Source: Variovorax dokdonensis (lineage in GTDB: Bacteria; Pseudomonadota; Gammaproteobacteria; Burkholderiales; Burkholderiaceae_C). From it: a stretch of 64,000 nt of DNA. Of this stretch, positions 25,837 to 33,565 are shown piece by piece. How positions within the stretch are numbered: position 1 is the first letter of the stretch; each line of letters begins with the position of its first letter. The stretch covers positions 310,001-374,000 of the forward strand of contig NZ_JASZYV010000002.1 in NCBI RefSeq assembly GCF_030316895.1, in the 5' to 3' direction. The notes under the pieces were generated by a model. It saw only the letters and a program-made list of their open reading frames with translations, was not told where the DNA came from and made no database searches. A program made the translations under genes and the position numbers.

Positions 25837-26985
25837 TCAGGCGCGGCTGCGCGCCGGCTTCGCCGGGTCGCGCTTGGGCCGCGCATAGTGCCACCAGGGC
25901 AGCGCTTCGGTCAGCGACAGCACCTCGCCCGGCTGCCTGACGCCGTAGCCGGGCAGGGGCGCCAGCGCTTCGGCCCAATCCGGCGACGCAAGCCGCTCGC
26001 GCAAGGTGCGAATGGACGGCGTCTCCAGATCTTCCTTCAGGCAAAGCAGGTAGTAGTTCTCGTCCACCAACGGTGAGAAGGCCAGGCCGGCCTCGGCCGC
26101 GGCGGCCTCGATGCCGATGCCCACGTCCGCGGTGCCGGCGGCGATGGCCGCGGCGACGGCGACGTGCGTGTCTTCGATGCAGGTGGTGTAGCCCGGCACT
26201 TCGTCGGCGCGCAGCCCGGCCTGCGCCAGCAGGTGGTCGGTGAGCAGGCGAGTGCCCGATTCGGGTTGGCGCGACACGAAGCGCCAGCGGCCGGTGCGCA
26301 GCGCCTCGACGCTGTCGGGTCGGGCATCGCCCTTGCGCCAGATCCAGCCCTGCCGGCGCCAGTGGCTGCCGATCAGCTTGTGCTTGCCGGGTTGCAGCAG
26401 CGGGCGCAGAACCCGGGCCATCATGCTGTCGCTGTCGGCCTGCTGCGCCACATGAAAGCCCGCGACGCGGCAACGGCCGGCGTTGAGCGCGCGCAGCGCC
26501 TCCTGGCTACCGGCAAAGCGCAGGCCGATGTGCAGGCCGTCGCGCTCCTCGGCCAGCGTCTGCAGCTTGGGCAGGCCGAGGTCGTGGCTGGCGAAGATCT
26601 CCAGCACCTCGAGTGCGGCATCGGCGGCCAGCGCGAAGGCGCGGGCCAGTTCGGCGCGCAAGGCTTCGACGTGCGGCGTCATGCGGACCCGGGCTTGGCG
26701 CTCGGCCCACAGAAGGCGCTGCGCAAAGGGCGTCAGCCGCGCGTGCTTGCCCTGGCTCCACAGCACCAGCGGCGAGCCGAGCACTTCTTCCCAATGTTTG
26801 AGCGAGCCCCAGGCGTGGCGATACGACATGCCTTGCGCGCGAGCCGCCGCGCTGATCGAGCCGTGCGCCTGGAGCTGCGACAGCAGGTCGAAAAGCGGGT
26901 TCTCGATCTGCGCGCCGTGTTGGCCGTGGGGCTGGCCGGATTCGAAGGTGTAGCGCAGGTGGATGCCGGGACGGGGTGAGCTCAT
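25837..26985 (-). CDS. ModE-type HTH regulator with a PBP-like sensor domain
   Basis: 382 aa. Residues about 20-115 form a ModE/LysR-like winged helix (FDLLSQLQAHGSISAAARAQ, GMSYRHAWGSLKHWEEVLGS). Residues about 135-365 are a PBP-like ligand domain with SRQPESGTRLLTDHLL, THVAVAAAIAAGTADVGIGI and YYLLCLKEDLETP. The same domain ends the MoeA at 28021 (for instance RNAGSGTRILIDRLL). It is the last gene of the moeA-moeA-tupA group and probably controls tungstate/molybdate uptake or the FDH genes. It is cytoplasmic, so its ligand must be intracellular: oxyanion, pterin or another small molecule. Ligand and targets are inferred. Confidence 0.82.
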   Translation of the reverse strand: MSSPRPGIHLRYTFESGQPHGQHGAQIENPLFDLLSQLQAHGSISAAARAQGMSYRHAWGSLKHWEEVLGSPLVLWSQGKHARLTPFAQRLLWAERQARVRMTPHVEALRAELARAFALAADAALEVLEIFASHDLGLPKLQTLAEERDGLHIGLRFAGSQEALRALNAGRCRVAGFHVAQQADSDSMMARVLRPLLQPGKHKLIGSHWRRQGWIWRKGDARPDSVEALRTGRWRFVSRQPESGTRLLTDHLLAQAGLRADEVPGYTTCIEDTHVAVAAAIAAGTADVGIGIEAAAAEAGLAFSPLVDENYYLLCLKEDLETPSIRTLRERLASPDWAEALAPLPGYGVRQPGEVLSLTEALPWWHYARPKRDPAKPARSRA

Positions 26986-27047
26986 GGACGGCAGCGGGGC
27001 GGCAAATGCCCGGAGTGTCCCACGGCGATGCGGGACAGCCGTTGCCA

Positions 27048-27061
27048 GGCCCCCAGGGGCC
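27048..27061 (-). other. Short GC hairpin after tupA
   Basis: GGCCC (27048-27052), CCAG loop, GGGCC (27057-27061), starting 7 bases beyond the tupA stop on the minus strand. It has no U-run. It could stabilise or attenuate the message between tupA and the regulator gene. Confidence 0.25.
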
Positions 27062-27067
27062 CGGCGC

Positions 27068-27886
27068 TCACTGATTCGCGTTCGGGAAGAACAGTTGCTC
27101 GCCGCCGATCTTGTAGGAGGCGATGGTCTCCTGGCCGTCGCGCGAGACGACCCAGTCGGCGAACTTCTGGGCCAGGTCCTTCTTCACGTGCGCAAACTTG
27201 GCCGGGTTCACCACGATCACGCCGTACTGGTTGAACAGCCGCTTGTCGCCTTCGACCAGGATGGCCAGGTCGCCCCGGTTCTTGAAGTTGAGCCAGGTGC
27301 CACGGTCGGACAGCACGTAGGCGTTGGTGGACGAAGCGATGTTCAGCGCCTGCCCCATGCCGCAGCCGCACTCCTTGTAGCCGGCGGGCTTGGCGCTGGC
27401 CAGGTCGATGCCGGCGATCTTCCATTGCCGCAGTTCGGCCGAGTGCGTGCCGCTCTTGTCGCCGCGCGAGATGAAGTCGGCCTTGGTGCCGCTCAGGTGC
27501 TTGAGCGCGGCCGCGATGTCGTTGCCGCGCACCTTGGCCGGATCGGACTTCGGTCCGATGAGCACGAAGTCGTTGTACATGACCGGGCGGCGCTCGATGC
27601 CGAAGCCCTCGGCGACGAACTTCTCTTCGGCCGGCTGGTCATGAACGAACAGCGCATCGGCATCGCCGCGCCGTCCCATGTCCAGCGCCTGGCCGGTGCC
27701 CACCGCGACCACGCGCACCTCGATGCCCGACGTCTTGGTGAAGGCCGGCAGAAGATGCTTGAACAAGCCCGATTGCTCGGTGGAGGTGGTCGAGGCCAGG
27801 ACGATGAACTTGTCCTGCGCCCAGGTCAGCGGTGCGGACAGGCTGGCGGCCAGCGCGAGGAGAGTGAGTGTTCTGCGGGAAATCAT
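27068..27886 (-). CDS. tupA: Tungstate-type ABC transporter substrate-binding protein TupA
   Basis: 272 aa. The periplasmic protein captures tungstate and delivers it to the fused TupBC at 14040-15524. Signal peptide MISRRTLTLLALAASLSAPL, probable cleavage after TWA. The mature protein shows the TupA marks FIVLASTTSTEQSGLFKHLL, VVAVGTGQALDMGRRGDADA, LFVHDQPAEEKFV and FISRGDKSGTHSAELRQWK. A start at 27943 would add 19 acidic residues before the signal; ATG 27886 gives the better signal peptide although neither has a good Shine-Dalgarno. Selectivity for tungstate over molybdate follows the family, not direct evidence. Confidence 0.9.
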   Translation of the reverse strand: MISRRTLTLLALAASLSAPLTWAQDKFIVLASTTSTEQSGLFKHLLPAFTKTSGIEVRVVAVGTGQALDMGRRGDADALFVHDQPAEEKFVAEGFGIERRPVMYNDFVLIGPKSDPAKVRGNDIAAALKHLSGTKADFISRGDKSGTHSAELRQWKIAGIDLASAKPAGYKECGCGMGQALNIASSTNAYVLSDRGTWLNFKNRGDLAILVEGDKRLFNQYGVIVVNPAKFAHVKKDLAQKFADWVVSRDGQETIASYKIGGEQLFFPNANQ

Positions 27887-27943
27887 GGGCTTGGGGCGGG
27901 GTGTTTCGTATGACGCGTCGATTCTGTCGACGTCCCCTCCCAT

Positions 27944-27961
27944 GCGCCATATGACCGGCGC
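27944..27961. promoter_or_regulatory. Inverted repeat upstream of tupA
   Basis: GCGCC (27944-27948) and GGCGC (27957-27961) flank an 8-base core on the promoter side of tupA. On the minus strand TCATAT within the core could serve as a -10. Placement between the moeA fusion gene and tupA suits an operator for the neighbouring ModE-like regulator, but no known ModE consensus is evident by eye. Confidence 0.3.
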
Positions 27962-27987
27962 AGCATAGGTTGTGGCGGCGCATGGCC

Positions 27988-28020
27988 GCGCGCGGCGCGA
28001 TCACCCGCTTCGCCGCGCGC
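27988..28020 (-). terminator. Perfect 10-bp GC inverted repeat immediately after the moeA-PBP stop
   Basis: GCGCGCGGCG (27988-27997) and CGCCGCGCGC (28011-28020) are exact complements around a 13-base loop; the right arm abuts the stop codon at 28021. It is very stable but lacks a U-run, so it may be an attenuator or 3'-end stabiliser that sets the level of tupA and regulator relative to the moeA genes. Confidence 0.5.
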
Positions 28021-29934
28021 TCAGGCGTCGATGCGAAAACCCAGTTTTCCCAGCGCAGCCTTTGCTGGAGCGGATTGGAGCAGGCGCATGAAAGCCTGCA
28101 CCGGTTCGCGCGTCAGCCGCGCGGTGGGCACCACGAAGTCGTAGCGCTCTTCCTGGACGGGTATAAACCCCAGCCCGTACTGTTGCGCGACGGTGTCGAT
28201 CGCCATGCCCCAGTCGGCGCGCTTTTGCGCCACGGCGACCGCCACGGCGTTGTGCGACTTGGTCTGCACGCCGTAGCCCGGCGGTTGGGCCCCGCCGAGC
28301 AACCGGTCGATCAGGATGCGCGTGCCGCTGCCGGCGTTGCGGTTGACCATGGTGCAGTCCGCATCGGCGGCCGCCGCGGCAATGGCAGCGGCCGCATCCC
28401 GGCCTTCGAAGCGCGGGTCGCCGATGCGATGGACGATGCCCTGCATGCGGCCATAGCCGGGGATCAGCGTCAGCGCCGGCGTCAGCAGCGGCGTGTTGTA
28501 GACGCCCGTGGCCGGGTCCATCAGATGGATGCCCGCGATGTCGCATTCGCCCCGCTTGGCGGCCATGAGGCCACCGGAGCTGCCCACGCTCATCGACTTG
28601 ATGCGGATGCCCGCGCGGATCAGCTCGCCGGCCAGCCAGTCGAGGCCGACGCAATGGCTGCCGATGAAGATCAGGTCCGCAGGATCGAGCCCCTTGCCCA
28701 GCAGTTGCACCTGCACGGGGTCGCCGGCATCGAGGATCTCGGTGTGCTGGTCGATCGTGATGAAGCCGTCGGCGCCGCTGAAGGTGGTGACCGATCCCGA
28801 GCCCTTGCCCATCGGATAGGCGCTCAGGCCATCCTCCGTGGGCACCAGTCCCACCAGCAGGTATTCGGTGCGACCGCGTTCGGAATTGATGCGCATCGGC
28901 AGCGTGGCCGCCACGTGTTCGCGCCGCTGGGGCGGCATGCCCGCGAAGGCGCGGATCACCGGCGCCAGGAATTCATGGAAGGTGAAGACCGCCGATGTCG
29001 GGAAGCCCGGCAGGATCACCACCGGTTTGCCGTCGGTCACTGCCAGGCAGATCGGCTTGCCCGGCTTGAGCGCCACGCCGTGCGCCACGATGCCGGGGTC
29101 GTTCAGCGCATTCACCACGCGGTACGACAGGTCGCCTTCGCCCTTCGACGTTCCGCCCGAGAACACCACCGCGTCGTATTGCAGTCCGGTGGCCAGCGCT
29201 TCCGAGAGCGCGACCTCGTCGTCCGGGATGACGCCCAGGCGTACGGCTTGGCCGCCCAGCTCCTCGACGGCGGCGCTGATGATGGCCGCGTTGGAGTCGT
29301 ACACGGCGCCGGTCGGCAGCGGCTTGCCGGGCGCCACGATCTCGTTGCCGGTGGAGAAGATGGCCACGCGCGGGCGGCGATGCACGCTGACCTCGGCCAG
29401 GCCCAGGGCAGCGAGCACGCCGATCTCGCGCGAGCTCAGCGGCACACCGGCGCGAAGCACCGTTTCGCCGCGGGCGATGTCGGTGCCCGCATAGCTGACG
29501 TTCTCGCCCACCGTGATCGCGCGCCGCACTTCCAGCTGCTCGCCCGCCACGTCGGTGTGCTCGACCATCACCACCGCATCGGCGCCGCGCGGCAGCATGC
29601 CGCCGGTGGCGATGGTGGTGGCCACGCCGCGCCGCACTTGTTCAGCCGGCACGATGCCGGGCGCCAGGGTCTCGGTGTTGAGCGACAGCGTGCGCGCCTC
29701 TTCTTCCATCGCGCCCCAGGTGTCGGCCGCCTGCAGCGCGAAGCCGTCGACGTTCGAGCGGTCGAAGCCCGGCACGTCGATGGGCGCTGCCACGTCGGCC
29801 GCGAGCACGCGGCCCAGCGCGGCATGCAGCGGCACGGATTCGGCGCCCAGCGGCGCCAGGCGCAGGTGTTCCTGGAAGCGGCGCTCGGCCTCGTCCCGGG
29901 TCAGGACCTGAAGGAATTGCGATTGGGTTTTCAC
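28021..29934 (-). CDS. moeA: MoeA (molybdenum/tungsten insertion) fused to a PBP-like domain
   Basis: 637 aa. Residues 1 to about 405 are MoeA, which inserts the oxyanion into adenylylated molybdopterin: DVPGFDRSNVDGFAL, TGGMLPRGADAVVMVEHTDV, IFSTGNEIVAPGKPLPTGAV, VVFSGGTSKGEGDLSYRVV and VVILPGFPTSAVFTFHEF. Residues about 425-635 are a PBP-like domain (SVGSSGGLMAAKRGECDIAG, VNRNAGSGTRILIDRLL, SHNAVAVAVAQKRADWGMAI). The GTG start (29934) overlaps the stop of the previous moeA (GTGA), so both are translated together. The domain pair occurs in other bacteria and archaea; the ligand of the PBP part is unknown to me. It resembles the sensor part of the regulator at 25837. Confidence 0.92.
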   Translation of the reverse strand: MKTQSQFLQVLTRDEAERRFQEHLRLAPLGAESVPLHAALGRVLAADVAAPIDVPGFDRSNVDGFALQAADTWGAMEEEARTLSLNTETLAPGIVPAEQVRRGVATTIATGGMLPRGADAVVMVEHTDVAGEQLEVRRAITVGENVSYAGTDIARGETVLRAGVPLSSREIGVLAALGLAEVSVHRRPRVAIFSTGNEIVAPGKPLPTGAVYDSNAAIISAAVEELGGQAVRLGVIPDDEVALSEALATGLQYDAVVFSGGTSKGEGDLSYRVVNALNDPGIVAHGVALKPGKPICLAVTDGKPVVILPGFPTSAVFTFHEFLAPVIRAFAGMPPQRREHVAATLPMRINSERGRTEYLLVGLVPTEDGLSAYPMGKGSGSVTTFSGADGFITIDQHTEILDAGDPVQVQLLGKGLDPADLIFIGSHCVGLDWLAGELIRAGIRIKSMSVGSSGGLMAAKRGECDIAGIHLMDPATGVYNTPLLTPALTLIPGYGRMQGIVHRIGDPRFEGRDAAAAIAAAAADADCTMVNRNAGSGTRILIDRLLGGAQPPGYGVQTKSHNAVAVAVAQKRADWGMAIDTVAQQYGLGFIPVQEERYDFVVPTARLTREPVQAFMRLLQSAPAKAALGKLGFRIDA

Positions 29935-31184
29935 ACGTACTCGTAGAGATGAACAGTCACGTCGCTGCCGGGGCCGTGCCCCTCGCTGTCGGCGGGCACG
30001 ACCACGAAGCCGTCGGCACGCGTGGTCGAACTGAGCATCGACGCGCCGGACAGCGCCAGCGGCTCCACGCCTTCGGCACCGAGCCGCACGCGCACATAGT
30101 CGACCCGCCCGATCTGCGAGACGATCTTGCGCGCCACCACGGCTTGGGTCTGGCGATAGGGCCATTGCGCCGGCAGGCCGCCGAGACGGCGGATCGCACG
30201 GCCGGCGAAGAAGTCGTAGGCGCAAAGGCACGACACCGGGTTGCCCGGAAGGAGAAACACCAGCGTCTCGCCGACGCGGCCCATGCCGGCCGGACTCGAT
30301 GGCCGCATGGCCACGCCGTGCACGGCCAACTCGCCCAGTTCGGCCAGCAGCCTGGGCGCATGGTCTTCCGTGCCGACGCTCGATCCGCCCGAGATGAGCA
30401 GCACGTCGGCGCCTGGCCTAGCCATGGCCTCGCGGATGGACGAAGGGTCGTCGCCCAGGCGCACATGCGACTCGACGATGCCGCCATCGCGGCGGACCAG
30501 GCCGCGCAGCATGGAAGAGTTGGCGTCGAAGATCTCGAAGGGCTTCTTCGATTCGCCCGGCGCACGCACCTCGTTGCCCGTCACGAGCAGGCGTACGCGG
30601 GGTTGGCGCACCACCGCCAGCCGAGGAAGGCCCAGCGAGGCGGCGACCCCGGCATCCTGCGGACGCAGGCGGCGGCCGGCGGACAGCACGGTCGAGCCGA
30701 GCGCGATGTCTTCGCCCACATGCCCGACATGCTGACCCGGCGCGACTGCGCGGGTGATGACGAGCATGCCGTTCTGCTCGGTGGCGTATTCGGCGGGCAC
30801 CACCGAGTCCACGCCCTCGGGGACCGGCGCGCCGGTCATGATGCGGATCGCCGATTGCGGCGCGATGCCGCCTTCGAAAGGCCGGCCGGGCATCGACTGG
30901 CCGACCACCTTGAATTCGAGCGGGTTGTACTCGCCAGCGCCGGTGGTTTCCGCGCCGCGCAGCGCAAATCCGTCCATGGCCGCGCGATTGAATTCAGGAA
31001 CGGCGATGGCGGCGCTCACATCGACCGACAGCACGCGGGACACGACGTCGTCGAGCGAAACATCTTCGCCGGGCAGCGCCTGTGCGTTCGCATCGATCCA
31101 GTTCAACCCGACGCCGACTTCCGCGCGCTGGGAAAAGCCGCGCATGCGGACGTCGGACGAAATGCTTGGGGGACGGCTGGACAT
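29931..31184 (-). CDS. moeA: MoeA-type molybdopterin molybdenumtransferase (unfused paralogue)
   Basis: 417 aa. A second, simple MoeA: EFNRAAMDGFALRGAE, IMTGAPVPEGVDSVVPAEYA, LLVTGNEVRAPGE, LLISGGSSVGTEDHAPRLLA and FLLPGNPVSCLCAYDFFAGR are all intact, so catalysis seems preserved. The last ORF bases overlap the fused paralogue. ATG 31184 lies only six bases after TATACT (31191-31196, minus strand), which would make a leaderless message; ATG 31145 is an alternative start without a Shine-Dalgarno. Two MoeA proteins in tandem suggest different metal preference. Confidence 0.92.
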   Translation of the reverse strand: MSSRPPSISSDVRMRGFSQRAEVGVGLNWIDANAQALPGEDVSLDDVVSRVLSVDVSAAIAVPEFNRAAMDGFALRGAETTGAGEYNPLEFKVVGQSMPGRPFEGGIAPQSAIRIMTGAPVPEGVDSVVPAEYATEQNGMLVITRAVAPGQHVGHVGEDIALGSTVLSAGRRLRPQDAGVAASLGLPRLAVVRQPRVRLLVTGNEVRAPGESKKPFEIFDANSSMLRGLVRRDGGIVESHVRLGDDPSSIREAMARPGADVLLISGGSSVGTEDHAPRLLAELGELAVHGVAMRPSSPAGMGRVGETLVFLLPGNPVSCLCAYDFFAGRAIRRLGGLPAQWPYRQTQAVVARKIVSQIGRVDYVRVRLGAEGVEPLALSGASMLSSTTRADGFVVVPADSEGHGPGSDVTVHLYEYV

Positions 31185-31190
31185 CGAATC

Positions 31191-31196
31191 AGTATA
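31191..31196 (-). promoter_or_regulatory. -10 candidate for the moeA-moeA-tupA-regulator group
   Basis: On the minus strand TATACT stands six bases before the ATG at 31184, in the 78-base gap after ggpS. The -35 position (TGCCGC, 31214-31219) is a poor match. If used, transcription would start at or near the ATG. Confidence 0.35.
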
Positions 31197-31262
31197 TGGG
31201 TCGCCCCGAGCCTGCGGCACTCGTGGCTTTCCATGGCCCGGCGGCCGATCCGATGCCCTTTG

Positions 31263-32741
31263 CTACATCTGCCGGAAGCTCTGCAGCGTGTGCGTGGCCC
31301 AGTGGGTGGAGTCGTACTTCTCCACGCTGGCGCCCATGCGCTGCATGCGTGTGCGCTGCTCTTCCTTGGGCATGTCCAGCGCGCGCTCGATGGCTTCGTC
31401 CATCAGGTGGCGCGAGTAGGGGTTGACCAGCAGGGCGCCGGCCAGCTCGACGGATGCGCCGGTGAATTCCGACAGCACCAGCACCCCGTCCATGCCGCGG
31501 CGCGCGGCCACGTACTCCTTGGCCACCAGGTTCAGGCCGTCGCGCAGCGGTGTGATCCAGCACACATCGGCGCAGCGGTAGTAGGCGATCAGTTCCTCGA
31601 ACGGGATGGCCGAGGTCATCAGCAGCAGCGGCTGCGCCGCCAACGTGCCGAAGCGGCCGTTGATGCGCCCGGCGATCTGCTCGATCTCGTGCTGCACCTT
31701 GCGGTAAACAGCCATGCCGTTCGCGGCCGCGACGGACGTCACCAGCAGCTGCACCTCGGTGGCCAGCTCGGGGCGGCTTTCCAGCAGGCGCTCGAAGGCC
31801 AGCAGCATGTCGCGCGTGCCCTTGGTGTAGTCGCTGCGCCCCACCGAGATGATGAGCTTGCGTCCGCCCAGCGCCTCGCGGATGCTGGCCTCGCGCTCGG
31901 TCGTCGCGTCGTTGGCGGCCACTTCGCCGATGTAGCGCACGTTCGTGCCGACCGGGATCGAATCGACCCGGATCTCGTGGCCGTTGTGCCGGATCCGCGT
32001 GGCGACCGACGCTTCGGACAAGGCCAGGCCCACCGGCGACAGCGTGGGCTCCACGTCTACCTCCTCGACGATTTCCACGCCCTTGAGGTTGCGCGCCGTC
32101 GCCACGAAGCCCGACGCGTAGCGCGGGATGTGAAATCCCACGTGGTCGCAGGCCAGCAGGCTTTCGATGATCTCGTCGCGCCAGGGCAGGATGTTGAAGA
32201 TGCTCGACGACGGGAACGGCGTGTGGTGGAAGAAGGCGATGCGCACGTCCGGCCGCATTTCTCGCACGTAGCCGGGCACCAGCCACAGGTTGTAGTCGTG
32301 CACCCAGATGGTGGCGCCCTGCTCGGCCTGGGCCACGGCCGCTTCGGCGAACAGGCGGTTGACCTCGCGGAACACCGGCCAGTCGACGGCGTCGTAGTTG
32401 TAGCGTTCGGGGAACGAATGCAGGATCGGCCACAGCGCCTCTTTCGAGGTCACGTGATAGAAGCTGCGCACCTGCGCGGCGGTCAGCGGCAGGCGCGAGA
32501 CGTTGTATTCGCCGTAGGAGTCGTTCATGCGAACGACCTGCTCGAAGTCCTTGTCCTTGTGCTTCGGGTCGACCTGCTTCCAGGCCACCCACGCGCCGCG
32601 CTCGACGGCGCCGAAGAAGCTCTTGAGCGTCGGCACGATGCCGTTGGGACTCTTGTGCTCGCGGTAGACGATCTTGCCGTCGACCTCGATCTCCTCATAG
32701 GGCTGGCGGTGGTAGACGATCACCAGGTTCGATTTCTTCAT
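31263..32741 (-). CDS. ggpS: Glucosylglycerol-phosphate synthase GgpS
   Basis: 492 aa GT20 enzyme. It joins glucose from ADP-glucose to glycerol-3-phosphate, giving the phosphate of the compatible solute glucosylglycerol. It is like OtsA in fold, but the N-terminus ([50 protein letters not shown]) follows cyanobacterial GgpS rather than trehalose-phosphate synthase. Other segments are [59 protein letters not shown] and [21 protein letters not shown] 32741 begins right at the family start. The two preceding genes, a phosphatase and gpsA, complete the pathway. Osmotic regulation is likely but not visible in sequence. Confidence 0.9.
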   Translation of the reverse strand: MKKSNLVIVYHRQPYEEIEVDGKIVYREHKSPNGIVPTLKSFFGAVERGAWVAWKQVDPKHKDKDFEQVVRMNDSYGEYNVSRLPLTAAQVRSFYHVTSKEALWPILHSFPERYNYDAVDWPVFREVNRLFAEAAVAQAEQGATIWVHDYNLWLVPGYVREMRPDVRIAFFHHTPFPSSSIFNILPWRDEIIESLLACDHVGFHIPRYASGFVATARNLKGVEIVEEVDVEPTLSPVGLALSEASVATRIRHNGHEIRVDSIPVGTNVRYIGEVAANDATTEREASIREALGGRKLIISVGRSDYTKGTRDMLLAFERLLESRPELATEVQLLVTSVAAANGMAVYRKVQHEIEQIAGRINGRFGTLAAQPLLLMTSAIPFEELIAYYRCADVCWITPLRDGLNLVAKEYVAARRGMDGVLVLSEFTGASVELAGALLVNPYSRHLMDEAIERALDMPKEEQRTRMQRMGASVEKYDSTHWATHTLQSFRQM

Positions 32742-32797
32742 GATGTTGTTCTGCGGTTCGTTCGGGGAAAAAGATGAGGGCGCGCGGGTCGTGTTGC

Positions 32798-33565
32798 TCA
32801 GTCGCCTGGCACGAAGCCGTGGAAGCGCAGCGCATCGGCAATGCCCGCGGCGCCGGGCAGCGGGCTCTGGCAGACCAGGGGCCATTCGTCCAGGTGCGCA
32901 CGCAGGGCCGGCTCCGAGTTGCCGACGGCCACGCCCGTCAGGCCGGTCTGGAACAGCGACAGGTCGTTGAGCGTGTCGCCGGCCACCAGCAGCGATTCGC
33001 GCGGCCACTGCAGGTGCTCGGCCAGGCGCAGCAGCGTCGGCCCCTTCGAGATGCCGGGCGGCAGCACGTCCAGGTAGAGGTCGGCCGAAAGCAGGCAGTC
33101 GAAGCCGGCATCGCGCACCTTGCGCGCGGTGTCGGGCGACAGCTTGTCCGGCTCGTAGTAGTAGCTCAGGCGATAGCGGAAGGGCGTGTCCTGCAGGCGC
33201 AGGCCCGGCTCGTCCTTGAGCAGGGCCTGCATGCGCGCGCCGGCATCGCCCCAGAGCTGCGCGATCGGGCGCTCGAGTTCTTCGATCGGCTCGATGTCCA
33301 ATCCGCCGGCGATGGTGGTACCGACGTCGCCGATCACGTAGTCGGGCGCGGGCACGTTCGTGGCGCGCACCAGGTTGCGGATGAAGGGCAGGTCGCGGCC
33401 GGTCACGAAGACCAGCGTCACGTGCTCGCGGTGGTCGTCGATCCAGCGGTACAGGTGCGCGCGCTGCTCGTCGCTGCCGCCCAGGAAGGTGCCGTCCAGG
33501 TCGGTGGCCAGCACCAGGGGGCGCTGCGGCGCGGTGTGGAGCAGGTGGTGGTCGGGCAAGCTCAC
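32798..33565 (-). CDS. HAD-family sugar phosphatase, probable glucosylglycerol-phosphate phosphatase
   Basis: 255 aa, sucrose-phosphate-phosphatase-like HAD hydrolase. Motif I DLDGTFLGG, motif II FVTGRDLPF, the Lys of motif III in SKGPTLLRLAEHL and motif IV VAGDTLNDLSLFQTG are present. It sits between gpsA and ggpS with a GTG start (33565) overlapping the gpsA stop, so its natural substrate is most likely glucosylglycerol-phosphate. In Pseudomonas a phosphatase of this type is fused to GgpS; here they are separate. It is unrelated to cyanobacterial StpA. Substrate is inferred from context. Confidence 0.82.
   Translation of the reverse strand: MSLPDHHLLHTAPQRPLVLATDLDGTFLGGSDEQRAHLYRWIDDHREHVTLVFVTGRDLPFIRNLVRATNVPAPDYVIGDVGTTIAGGLDIEPIEELERPIAQLWGDAGARMQALLKDEPGLRLQDTPFRYRLSYYYEPDKLSPDTARKVRDAGFDCLLSADLYLDVLPPGISKGPTLLRLAEHLQWPRESLLVAGDTLNDLSLFQTGLTGVAVGNSEPALRAHLDEWPLVCQSPLPGAAGIADALRFHGFVPGD

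Noticed and set aside
27068..27943. TupA starting at 27943.
   Set aside because: It would place 19 acidic residues before an excellent signal peptide beginning at ATG 27886; a leaderless use of 27943 cannot be fully excluded.
31263..32741. Trehalose-6-phosphate synthase (OtsA).
   Set aside because: The fold is the same, but the N-terminal donor and acceptor regions follow GgpS, and gpsA plus a phosphatase are in the operon; no otsB is seen.
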